In this document: positions 7,988-15,328 of the stretch, piece by piece
Layout of the letters: every line of letters begins with the position of its first letter
Position numbering within the stretch: the first letter of the stretch is position 1
Assembly (NCBI GenBank): GCA_023436225.1
Contig: JAEZKA010000009.1
Coordinates: 1-28,429 of the forward strand
Direction of reading: 5' to 3'
Length of the DNA stretch: 28,429 nt
DNA from: Bacillota bacterium
Lineage (GTDB): Bacteria > Bacillota > Clostridia > Lachnospirales > Lachnospiraceae
Notes under the pieces: generated by a model
The model's database searches: none
What the model was told of the DNA's origin: nothing
The model's input: only the letters and a program-made list of their open reading frames with translations
Translations under genes and position numbers: made by a program

Positions 7988-8026
7988 CTTAATTAATTAA
8001 GCACACGGTAGAACCTTAATTAATTA
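7988..8026. repeat. 12-bp direct repeat CTTAATTAATTA between divergent promoters
   Basis: CTTAATTAATTA occurs at 7988-7999 and again at 8015-8026, 27 bases apart. The first copy is part of a perfect 14-bp palindrome (CTTAATTAATTAAG, 7988-8001). It lies between the divergent fliK-like and gltB promoters and could be a paired operator. The rest of 7772-8233 is AT-rich leader and promoter DNA with no credible gene. Confidence 0.6.
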
Positions 8027-8087
8027 GGTAAAAATTATTTATTATTTAAAAAATTAACATCTAATTTAAAATAAGTAGAAATTATTC

Positions 8088-8116
8088 TTGCATTATGCAT
8101 AAATATATATTATAAT
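8088..8116 (+). promoter_or_regulatory. Promoter of gltB
   Basis: TTGCAT (8088-8093) and a perfect TATAAT (8111-8116) are separated by 17 bases, with AT-rich DNA upstream (8030-8085) that could act as an UP element. An 11-bp palindrome TGCATTATGCA (8089-8099) covers the -35 region. Confidence 0.7.
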
Positions 8117-8130
8117 CAACGCAATAAAAC

Positions 8131-8176
8131 GAGGGCGTTTTTAGACTTATCAATTGATAAGCCTAAGAGCGTCCTT
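8131..8176 (+). promoter_or_regulatory. Long hairpin at the 5' end of the gltB transcript
   Basis: Bases 8132-8153 pair with 8154-8175 around a perfect 16-bp palindrome CTTATCAATTGATAAG (8146-8161). Only one mismatch (8145:8162) and a few G-U pairs interrupt about 22 pairs. It begins within roughly 10 bases of the predicted transcription start and is followed by TTTGTTGTATGTT, a weak U-tract. It could be an attenuator or a 5' stabiliser. Confidence 0.6.
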
Positions 8177-8233
8177 TGTTGTATGTTAGAAAATATCGGA
8201 TTTGAACAATAAAAGAAAAGGATGTAGATAAGA

Positions 8234-11200
8234 ATGAAGGATAGCATCAGAGAGGAAATCACACAAATTCCCCAAGGCCTGTATGACCCCCGCTTCGAGC
8301 ATGACAATTGCGGTATCGGTGCAGTGGTACATATGAAGGGTATCAAGACTCATGAGACAGTAGTGAATGCTTTGAAGATTGTTGAGAATTTGGAACATCG
8401 AGCCGGTAAGGATGCCAATGGACAGACCGGTGACGGCGTTGGAATTCTGCTTCAGATATCACATAAGTTCTTTACTAAGGCAACGAAGCCACTTGGGATT
8501 GATTTAGGCATAGCTCGAGAATATGGAGTTGGAATGTTTTTCTTTCCTCAGGATGAACTGAGCCGTAATCAAGCTAAGAAGATGTTCGAGATCATTGTTG
8601 AAAAAGAAGGAATGAAATTCCTTGGCTGGAGAGAGGTACCTACCCATCCGGCTACTCTAGGAGAGAGGGCAGTTGAATGTATGCCTCATATTCTTCAGTG
8701 CTTCATCAAAAAGCCAGCTAATGTAGCAAAAGGTCTGGATTTTGATCGTAAGCTTTATATTGCCAGAAGAATCTTTGAGCAAAGCAATGACAATACGTAT
8801 GTTGTTTCGTTATCCAGTAGAACAATTGTCTATAAGGGAATGTTCCTAGTAAAGCAGCTTCGCCTTTTCTTTGAAGATCTTCAGGATGAGAACTATGAGA
8901 GTGCCATTGCGATAGTTCATTCCAGATTTTCTACGAATACAAATCCTAGCTGGCAGAGAGCACATCCGAACCGTCTGATCGTTCATAACGGTGAGATCAA
9001 TACGATCCGTGGCAATGCAGATAAGATGCTAGCAAGAGAAGAAACAATGGAATCAGAGCATTTGAAGGGTGCGCTTCATAAGGTACTTCCTGTAGTGAAT
9101 ACCGAAGGCTCTGACTCAGCGATGTTGGATAATACCCTGGAGTTCCTGGTAATGAGCGGGATGGAGCTTCCCCTTGCCGTTATGATAACCATTCCAGAAC
9201 CCTGGAGCAACGATCAAGCAATCAGTAGGGAGAAAGCAGATTTCTATCAGTATTATGCAACCATGATGGAGCCCTGGGACGGTCCCGCGTCAATTCTTTT
9301 TTCCGATGGAGATATCATGGGTGCTGTACTTGACCGTAACGGATTACGGCCCTCCAGATATTATATCACGAACGATGATCACCTAATTCTATCCTCAGAG
9401 GTTGGCGTTCTTGAGATACCGGCTGACAAGATCGTGAAGAAGGAAAGACTTCGCCCTGGCAAGATGCTTTTAGTTGATACCGTAAAAGGCTGCCTGATCG
9501 ACGATGAGGATCTGAAGAACAGTTACGCTAAAAAGCGTCCCTATGGTGAATGGCTTGATAGTAACCTGGTGATGCTGAAGGAGCTTCACATTCCGAATAA
9601 AAAGGTGATTGAATATAGTGAAGAAGAGCTTGCGAGGCTTCAGAAGGCCTTTGGATATACCTTCGAGGATTATAAGACCACAATCCTGCCGATGGCAGCA
9701 AGCGGTCAGGAGGCAACAGCAGCCATGGGTGTTGATTCCCCACTTCCTGTATTATCAGGGAACAATCCTCCGTTGTTCAGCTACTTCAAGCAGCTTTTTG
9801 CTCAGGTAACGAACCCTCCGATCGATGCGATCCGTGAAGAGGTTGTAACAGCTACCTCGGTCTATATCGGAGAAGATGGTAATATCCTTGAGGAGAAGGC
9901 CGAGAACTGTAAGGTTCTTAAAGTAAATAATCCTATTTTGACAAATACGGATTTACTGAAAATTAGATTTATGAAGAAACCTGGCTTCAAGGTCGATGTT
10001 CTTCCAATGATTTATTATAAGAACACCTCTCTCGAGAAGGCAATTGATCATCTTTGTCTGGAGGCTGACCGCTCCTATAAGGAAGGTGCAAATATCCTGA
10101 TTCTTTCCGATCGTGGTGTGGATGAGAATCATGTGGCAATTCCCTCCTTGCTTGCGGTATCTGCATTGCAGCAGCACCTGGTTCGTACCAAGAAGAGAAC
10201 TGCTCTTGCCATGATTGTGGAAAGTGCGGAACCGAGAGATGTGCATCATTTTGCTTGCTTACTTGGTTACGGTGCATGTGCGGTTAATCCCTATCTTGCT
10301 CAGGAGACCATTCGTCAATTAATCAGCAACAATATGCTGGACAAAGATTACTATGCAGCAGTGGATGACTACAATAAGGCGGTACTCAAGGGTATCATAA
10401 AGATTGCATCCAAGATGGGTATCTCTACCATACAGTCCTATCAAGGCTCTAAGATATTTGAAGCAATCGGTATCAGCAAAGAAATCATCGATAAATATTT
10501 TACCGGTACCGTAAGCCGTGTGGGAGGAATATCCTTAAAGGAAATGGAAGCACAGGTAGATGCGCTTCACTCCAAGGCGTTTGATCCTTTAGGGCTGGAA
10601 TTGGATTTGACTATGGACAGTGCCGGTTCTCACAAGCTTCGTAGCGGAAAAGAGGAGCACCTGTATAATCCGAAGACCATTCATCTGTTACAGCAATCCA
10701 CCCGTACCGGTAGCTATGAGATGTTTAAGGAATATTCTAAGGAGGTTACGGCAGAGCAGGAGAAGATTAACCTTAGAGGTCTGCTGGATATCGCCTTTCC
10801 TGAGCAAGGAATTCCAATGGATGAAGTGGAAAGCGTAGACTCTATCGTAAAACGCTTTAAGACCGGTGCAATGAGCTACGGATCGATCTCCAAGGAAGCA
10901 CATGAAGCACTGGCAATCGCCATGAACCATCTGGGTGGTAAATCCAACAGTGGTGAGGGAGGAGAGAGCCAGGAGAGACTTAAGACCACAGAGGATGGAC
11001 TGAATAAATGCTCTGCTATCAAGCAGGTAGCTTCGGGACGCTTTGGTGTTACCAGTGAGTATCTAGTGAGTGCAAGAGAAATTCAGATCAAGATGGCACA
11101 GGGTGCAAAGCCCGGTGAGGGTGGTCAGCTTCCGGCAGAGAAGGTATATCCCTGGATCGCGAAGACCAGACATTCCACACCCGGTGTAGGATTAATCTCA

Positions 11201-12790
11201 CCGCCTCCTCATCATGATATCTATTCGATTGAGGATCTTGCACAATTAATCTATGATTTAAAGAATGCCAATAAAAGTGCTCGTATCTCTGTTAAGCTGG
11301 TTTCAGAAGCTGGTGTAGGAACGATTGCAGCGGGTGTTGCAAAGGCCGGTGCCGGTGTTATCTTAATCTCAGGTTATGATGGCGGAACCGGCGCCGCTCC
11401 CAGAACCTCAATCTATAATGCAGGTCTTCCTTGGGAGTTGGGTCTAGCGGAGACACATCAGACCCTAATTATGAACGGACTCCGTACAAAGGTGGTAATC
11501 GAGACGGACGGAAAGCTTATGACAGGACGCGATGTTGCAATCGCAGCAATGCTTGGCGCCGAGGAATTTGGCTTTGCAACTGCTCCTTTGGTTACCTTAG
11601 GTTGTGTCATGATGCGTGTATGTGATCTGGATACCTGTCCGGTAGGCGTAGCAACACAGAATCCGGAGCTTCGTAAGAACTTCAAAGGCAAGCCGGAGTA
11701 TGTTGAGAATTTCATGTGTTTTGTTGCGGAGGAGCTTCGTGAATACATGGCTAAGCTGGGCTTCCGTTCAGTAGATGAATTAATTGGCCGTACGGATTTA
11801 TTGAAGCTAAAGAATAGTGGTCTGCTGAATGACAGAGCGAAGACCGTTGACTTAAGCGCCATTCTAAATAATCCTTTTGTTCAACGAGGACAGGGTATTC
11901 ATTATGACCCTTCACAAATATATGATTTTGAGCTTGAGAATACCATTGATGAGAGGATGCTTCTAAAGAAGTTTAAACTAAACGAGAAGCATGCCCAGAA
12001 GATAAAGCTGACAGTAGGTAATACGGATCGTACCTTTGGAACCATCCTTGGTTCTGAAATCACCAGAAAATATGGAACGATACTGAGGGATGATACCTTC
12101 GCTATCGAGGCACAGGGTAGTGGCGGACAGAGCTTTGGTGCCTTCATACCAAAGGGCTTAGCCATAGAGCTGGAGGGTGATAGCAATGATTATTTCGGTA
12201 AAGGCTTATCCGGTGGTAGGCTGGTAGCATTCCCTCCGAAGAAAAGTACCTTCAAGGCGGATGAGAATATTATTATTGGCAATGTAGCTCTCTACGGTGC
12301 AACCAGTGGTAAAGCTTTCATTTGCGGTGTAGCTGGCGAACGCTTCTGTGTACGTAATTCCGGAGCAACTGCGGTGGTTGAAGGGGTCGGTGATCATGGC
12401 TGTGAGTATATGACTGGAGGTAGAGTAACTGTATTAGGTAAGACCGGCAAGAACTTTGCTGCAGGTATGAGCGGTGGTATCGCTTATGTTCTGGATGAAG
12501 ATAGTGATTTATATAAGAAGCTGAATAAAGGAATGGTAGCATTTGAGGCAGTAACTGAAAAATATGATATCTTCGAATTAAAGGAAATGATTACAGAGCA
12601 TGTGAAATATACCGACTCGGCAAAGGGTAAAGAAATCCTTGAGAACTTCGCCTCCTATCTACCGAAATTCAAGAAGATTATTCCTCATGATTACAGACGT
12701 ATGCTTCAAACCATCATACTGATGGAAGAGAATGGACTTAGCAGCGAGCAGGCACAAATCGAAGCATTCTTCGCAAATACCAAGAAATAG
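8234..12790 (+). CDS. gltB: Glutamate synthase (NADPH) large subunit
   Basis: This 1518-residue protein matches the usual length of the GltB alpha subunit. After a 25-residue propeptide, Cys26 in HDNCGIGAV is the N-terminal nucleophile of a class II glutaminase domain (about 26-430), which releases ammonia from glutamine. A central domain (about 470-760) follows, then the FMN/2-oxoglutarate synthase barrel (about 800-1190) with KPGEGGQLP and GYDGGTGAAP. The 3Fe-4S cysteines are C1124, C1130 and C1135 (CVMMRVCDLDTCPVG). A C-terminal GXGXG beta-helix (about 1250-1450) shows repeated G-x2-G-G patterns. The enzyme makes two glutamates from glutamine and 2-oxoglutarate with electrons from GltD. 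It is expressed from its own promoter with a hairpin leader; the ribosome binding site AAAAGG is about 12 bases upstream. Confidence 0.98.
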   Translation: MKDSIREEITQIPQGLYDPRFEHDNCGIGAVVHMKGIKTHETVVNALKIVENLEHRAGKDANGQTGDGVGILLQISHKFFTKATKPLGIDLGIAREYGVGMFFFPQDELSRNQAKKMFEIIVEKEGMKFLGWREVPTHPATLGERAVECMPHILQCFIKKPANVAKGLDFDRKLYIARRIFEQSNDNTYVVSLSSRTIVYKGMFLVKQLRLFFEDLQDENYESAIAIVHSRFSTNTNPSWQRAHPNRLIVHNGEINTIRGNADKMLAREETMESEHLKGALHKVLPVVNTEGSDSAMLDNTLEFLVMSGMELPLAVMITIPEPWSNDQAISREKADFYQYYATMMEPWDGPASILFSDGDIMGAVLDRNGLRPSRYYITNDDHLILSSEVGVLEIPADKIVKKERLRPGKMLLVDTVKGCLIDDEDLKNSYAKKRPYGEWLDSNLVMLKELHIPNKKVIEYSEEELARLQKAFGYTFEDYKTTILPMAASGQEATAAMGVDSPLPVLSGNNPPLFSYFKQLFAQVTNPPIDAIREEVVTATSVYIGEDGNILEEKAENCKVLKVNNPILTNTDLLKIRFMKKPGFKVDVLPMIYYKNTSLEKAIDHLCLEADRSYKEGANILILSDRGVDENHVAIPSLLAVSALQQHLVRTKKRTALAMIVESAEPRDVHHFACLLGYGACAVNPYLAQETIRQLISNNMLDKDYYAAVDDYNKAVLKGIIKIASKMGISTIQSYQGSKIFEAIGISKEIIDKYFTGTVSRVGGISLKEMEAQVDALHSKAFDPLGLELDLTMDSAGSHKLRSGKEEHLYNPKTIHLLQQSTRTGSYEMFKEYSKEVTAEQEKINLRGLLDIAFPEQGIPMDEVESVDSIVKRFKTGAMSYGSISKEAHEALAIAMNHLGGKSNSGEGGESQERLKTTEDGLNKCSAIKQVASGRFGVTSEYLVSAREIQIKMAQGAKPGEGGQLPAEKVYPWIAKTRHSTPGVGLISPPPHHDIYSIEDLAQLIYDLKNANKSARISVKLVSEAGVGTIAAGVAKAGAGVILISGYDGGTGAAPRTSIYNAGLPWELGLAETHQTLIMNGLRTKVVIETDGKLMTGRDVAIAAMLGAEEFGFATAPLVTLGCVMMRVCDLDTCPVGVATQNPELRKNFKGKPEYVENFMCFVAEELREYMAKLGFRSVDELIGRTDLLKLKNSGLLNDRAKTVDLSAILNNPFVQRGQGIHYDPSQIYDFELENTIDERMLLKKFKLNEKHAQKIKLTVGNTDRTFGTILGSEITRKYGTILRDDTFAIEAQGSGGQSFGAFIPKGLAIELEGDSNDYFGKGLSGGRLVAFPPKKSTFKADENIIIGNVALYGATSGKAFICGVAGERFCVRNSGATAVVEGVGDHGCEYMTGGRVTVLGKTGKNFAAGMSGGIAYVLDEDSDLYKKLNKGMVAFEAVTEKYDIFELKEMITEHVKYTDSAKGKEILENFASYLPKFKKIIPHDYRRMLQTIILMEENGLSSEQAQIEAFFANTKK

Positions 12791-13303
12791 TTGATGAGTG
12801 ATTTTAGGAAGGGTTTGCGGGGAGGCGATGTATATTGGTCGAATACTATCATTTTCCCTTCGGAGTTTACTTCCTACATCGCATCAGCACTTCCTACTCT
12901 GTGAGCAGGAAGCTGCTGACGGATGCATAGTTTCGGAAGCAAACTCTCAGGAGAAACAATAGCTATTCTCCCAATATGGGAAGTTATAAAATGCAAACCC
13001 TGTCAAGTCATCATTACAAGAACTTTTATTCTGATATTTGTTCAGAATGCGACATTAAAAGTACAGAAAAAAATATTAAGAAAAGTAAATAGTAAAACAG
13101 TAAAATAATGTGTTGTTATAGTATTGATTTTTATCTGTGCTTTTGTATGTGACGATGATAAGAATGGATCGGGAAAAGGTTTGTTGTAGTTGTTGGGAAT
13201 TGTGGCCAAAGCTTGGAATTTGAGATAGGAAGTGTATAAGGATGGACTTCTGGTTATTGTTTAGAATGCTACGTTTATTGTTAGGAAAGGATATGGATTA
13301 AGT
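12791..13303 (+). other. Structured non-coding gap between gltB and gltD
   Basis: I see no convincing gene in these 513 bases. The first 140 are rich in complementary segments. GAAGGG (12808-12813) pairs with CCCTTC (12856-12861). GCGATGTA (12825-12832) pairs with TACATCGC (12875-12882). A nested hairpin 12881-12926 is built from GCATC/GATGC, GCA/TGC and CTTCCT/AGGAAG. The first two pairings interleave like a pseudoknot, and the second and third share bases 12881-12882. Bases 12990-13200 are AT-rich with no clear structure. A 61-codon open frame at 12923-13108 lacks a ribosome binding site and overlaps these stems. Confidence 0.55.
13213..13240 (+). promoter_or_regulatory. Possible promoter of gltD
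   Basis: TTGGAA (13213-13218) and TATAAG (13235-13240) are 16 bases apart, about 60 bases before gltD. The match is moderate. The large gap after gltB makes a separate gltD promoter plausible, though co-transcription cannot be excluded. Confidence 0.3.
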
Positions 13304-14806
13304 ATGGGAAAACCAACAGGATTTATGGAATATGAAAGAGCTCAGACCAGTGCAGAGTCGCCAAAGGATAGGTTAGCACATTTTAATGAATTCCATCAGC
13401 CACTGTCCATGGAGGAGCGTAAGTGCCAGGGAGCACGCTGTATGGAGTGTGGCGTACCCTTTTGCCAATCCGGAATGATCATTAGCGGAATGGCTTCAGG
13501 CTGTCCGTTGCAGAATTTAATACCCGAATGGAATGATTTGTTATATCGTGGGAATATGAAGATGGCTCTGTCCCGTCTTATGAAGACGAATAATTTTCCG
13601 GAGTTTACCGGCAGAGTGTGCCCGGCTCCCTGTGAGGCTTCCTGCACCTGTAGTCTGAATGGAGATCCAGTAACAATTAAGGATAACGAATATGCGATTG
13701 CGGAATATGGCTATGAGGCTGGATATATTCAACCGAAGCCTCCGGCAATTCGTACAGGAAAAAAGGTTGCTGTCATCGGCTCAGGTCCTGCCGGACTTGC
13801 AGCAGCAGATCAATTGAATAAGAGAGGGCATTCCGTTACAGTTTATGAACGCTCCGACCGGATTGGTGGATTAATGATGTATGGTATTCCCAATATGAAG
13901 CTGGAGAAGTGGATTATTGACCGCAGAATAGATATTATGAGGAAAGAGGGGGTTACCTTCGTTACCGGAGCGGATATCGGCGGTAATACCAAGGTGAGTA
14001 AGCTGTTGAAGGAGCATGACCGAATTGTCCTTGCCTGCGGAGCATCCAATCCAAGAGACATTAAGGTTCCAGGAAGAGATGCAAAGGGTATCTATTTTGC
14101 CGTGGATTACCTGAAAGCAGCTACGAAGGACCTATTAGATGCCGGAACCACTATGGTGACGGAGATGGAGAGCTTCACTATTAGTGCAAAAGGTAAAAGG
14201 GTAATGGTAATAGGCGGTGGAGATACCGGAAATGATTGTGTTGGTACCTCCATCAGACAGGGTGCTGTGAATGTAATCCAATTAGAGATGATGCCTAAGC
14301 TACCTGATAATAGAGCTGTGAATAATCCCTGGCCGGAGTGGCCTAAGGTCAGCAAGACAGATTATGGTCAGGAGGAAGCGATCGAAGCCTTTGGAAATGA
14401 TCCAAGAATGTATCAGACAACCGTGAAAGAGTTTATCGCGGATGAACAGGGAAATGTGACTAAGGCGGTTACGGTAAGCTTGGAAAGTAAGTTCGATGAG
14501 GCTTCTAAGAGAATGGTCATGGCGGAGGTTGCAGGGAGTGAGACTACGATTGAGGTTGATATGGTATTAATAGCAGCAGGCTTCTTAGGAACTCAGTCCT
14601 ATGTTGCTGAGGCCTTTGGTATTGAACTGGATTCGAGAACCAATGTGAAGACGGATTTGGGTAAGTATCAGACTAATGTAGATCAAGTGTTTGTTGCAGG
14701 TGATATGCACCGTGGACAGTCCTTAGTGGTATGGGCAATCCGTGAGGGCAGAGAAGCTGCTAAGGCTGTCGATGAGAGCCTGATTGGCTATAGTAATTTA
14801 GCATAG
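13304..14806 (+). CDS. gltD: Glutamate synthase (NADPH) small subunit
   Basis: This 500-residue GltD-type flavoprotein is of the usual length. AGGAAAGG (13283-13290) precedes the start. The N-terminal ferredoxin-like domain carries two cysteine groups, C41/C46/C49/C54 with C67, and C106/C110/C114, supplying the ligands for the 4Fe-4S clusters. The FAD Rossmann motif GSGPAG lies at 159-164. A second GGGDTGND motif follows, for NADPH, and near the C-terminus FVAGD precedes RGQSLVVWAIREGREAA. The subunit passes electrons from NADPH through FAD and the clusters to the FMN of GltB. It follows gltB on the same strand but more than 500 bases away, and is closed by a strong hairpin. Confidence 0.97.
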   Translation: MGKPTGFMEYERAQTSAESPKDRLAHFNEFHQPLSMEERKCQGARCMECGVPFCQSGMIISGMASGCPLQNLIPEWNDLLYRGNMKMALSRLMKTNNFPEFTGRVCPAPCEASCTCSLNGDPVTIKDNEYAIAEYGYEAGYIQPKPPAIRTGKKVAVIGSGPAGLAAADQLNKRGHSVTVYERSDRIGGLMMYGIPNMKLEKWIIDRRIDIMRKEGVTFVTGADIGGNTKVSKLLKEHDRIVLACGASNPRDIKVPGRDAKGIYFAVDYLKAATKDLLDAGTTMVTEMESFTISAKGKRVMVIGGGDTGNDCVGTSIRQGAVNVIQLEMMPKLPDNRAVNNPWPEWPKVSKTDYGQEEAIEAFGNDPRMYQTTVKEFIADEQGNVTKAVTVSLESKFDEASKRMVMAEVAGSETTIEVDMVLIAAGFLGTQSYVAEAFGIELDSRTNVKTDLGKYQTNVDQVFVAGDMHRGQSLVVWAIREGREAAKAVDESLIGYSNLA

Positions 14807-14865
14807 CATTTTACGAACACAGGTGTTTTGAATATAGTTTTGTTGGAGTAGCTACATTGAGACGA

Positions 14866-14923
14866 CAAGAAGGGTTATATACTTCCAGTGAATAATATTT
14901 ATGGAAGCATATAGCCCTTCTTG
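14866..14923 (+). terminator. Terminator after gltD
   Basis: Bases 14866-14887 pair with 14902-14923 (AAGAAGGG with CCCTTCTT, then TTATAT with ATATAG, then CTTCCA with TGGAAG) with a single mismatch, giving about 21 pairs. The tail TTGTTATGATTCTT is only moderately T-rich. The rest of 14924-15084 shows no gene. Confidence 0.72.
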
Positions 14924-15084
14924 TTATGATTCTTAAGTATAAAGGGCTCGAAAAGAATTCTATTTATGGGTGAATCTGGAGAAGATCTTGGAATGCTACA
15001 ATAGCACAAAGATGGGAAGAAATAGAAATTGTGAATTTAATATCAAAGTAGACAAGTAAGTAAATAAGTGATATATTATTGAAT

Positions 15085-15100
15085 CGTGATTTGAATCACA
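15085..15100. promoter_or_regulatory. Crp/Fnr-family-like palindrome upstream of pflB
   Basis: CGTGATTTGAATCACA matches TGTGA-N6-TCACA in 9 of 10 informative positions. It lies about 230 bases before pflB and exactly fills the 16-base space between a TTGAAT (15079-15084) and a weak TAATTT. Fermentation genes are often controlled by Crp/Fnr-type regulators; here the binding protein is unknown. Confidence 0.45.
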
Positions 15101-15131
15101 TAATTTTTATTTTTTTCATGTTATGTATAGA

Positions 15132-15194
15132 GTGTAAATTGCCGTAGGTATCAATTACCAAAAATAATAGTGTGAAATAAAAAGCAATTTACAC
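15132..15194 (+). repeat. Long-range perfect inverted repeat in the pflB leader
   Basis: GTGTAAATTGC (15132-15142) and GCAATTTACAC (15184-15194) are perfect complements separated by 41 bases, with a small GGTA/TACC hairpin (15147-15159) inside. It would close a multi-part leader structure or mark two operator halves. A TATAGA (15126-15131) just before it is a possible -10, which would put the repeat near the transcript 5' end. Confidence 0.55.
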
Positions 15195-15252
15195 AGGAAG
15201 AAGCTGCGAAGTTTGCCCCTTGGAGCATACTCCTTGTTCTTCTGGTTTTAAA

Positions 15253-15269
15253 CTGCATCGAAGATGCAG
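15253..15269 (+). other. Small perfect hairpin before pflB
   Basis: CTGCATC, a GAA loop and GATGCAG form a 7-bp perfect hairpin about 60 bases before the pflB start. No T-run follows, so it is not a terminator; it belongs to the roughly 190-base structured leader. Confidence 0.45.
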
Positions 15270-15328
15270 CATGCTTGACGTGATGAGAATATCAGTGCCG
15301 TGGAAGACGGTGGAAAGGATGATTTAGT

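Noticed and set aside
11458..11862. Minus-strand open frame of 134 codons inside gltB
   Set aside because: It is a shadow of the FMN/iron-sulfur part of gltB, whose motifs are intact on the plus strand.
12941..12951. AAACTCTCAGG resembles the conserved 3' part of a glycine riboswitch aptamer
   Set aside because: The partner GGAGAG segment and the rest of the conserved core cannot be placed around it, and the downstream gene gltD is not a glycine gene. The agreement is a short string only.
12923..13108. Sixty-one-codon open frame between gltB and gltD
   Set aside because: It has no ribosome binding site, overlaps the stems of the structured gap, and its composition is not protein-like.
8234..14806. 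Possibility that GltB/GltD are an archaeal-type or ferredoxin-dependent glutamate synthase
   Set aside because: GltB has the full bacterial alpha-subunit domain order and length, and GltD carries both FAD and NADPH motifs, so the NADPH enzyme fits.
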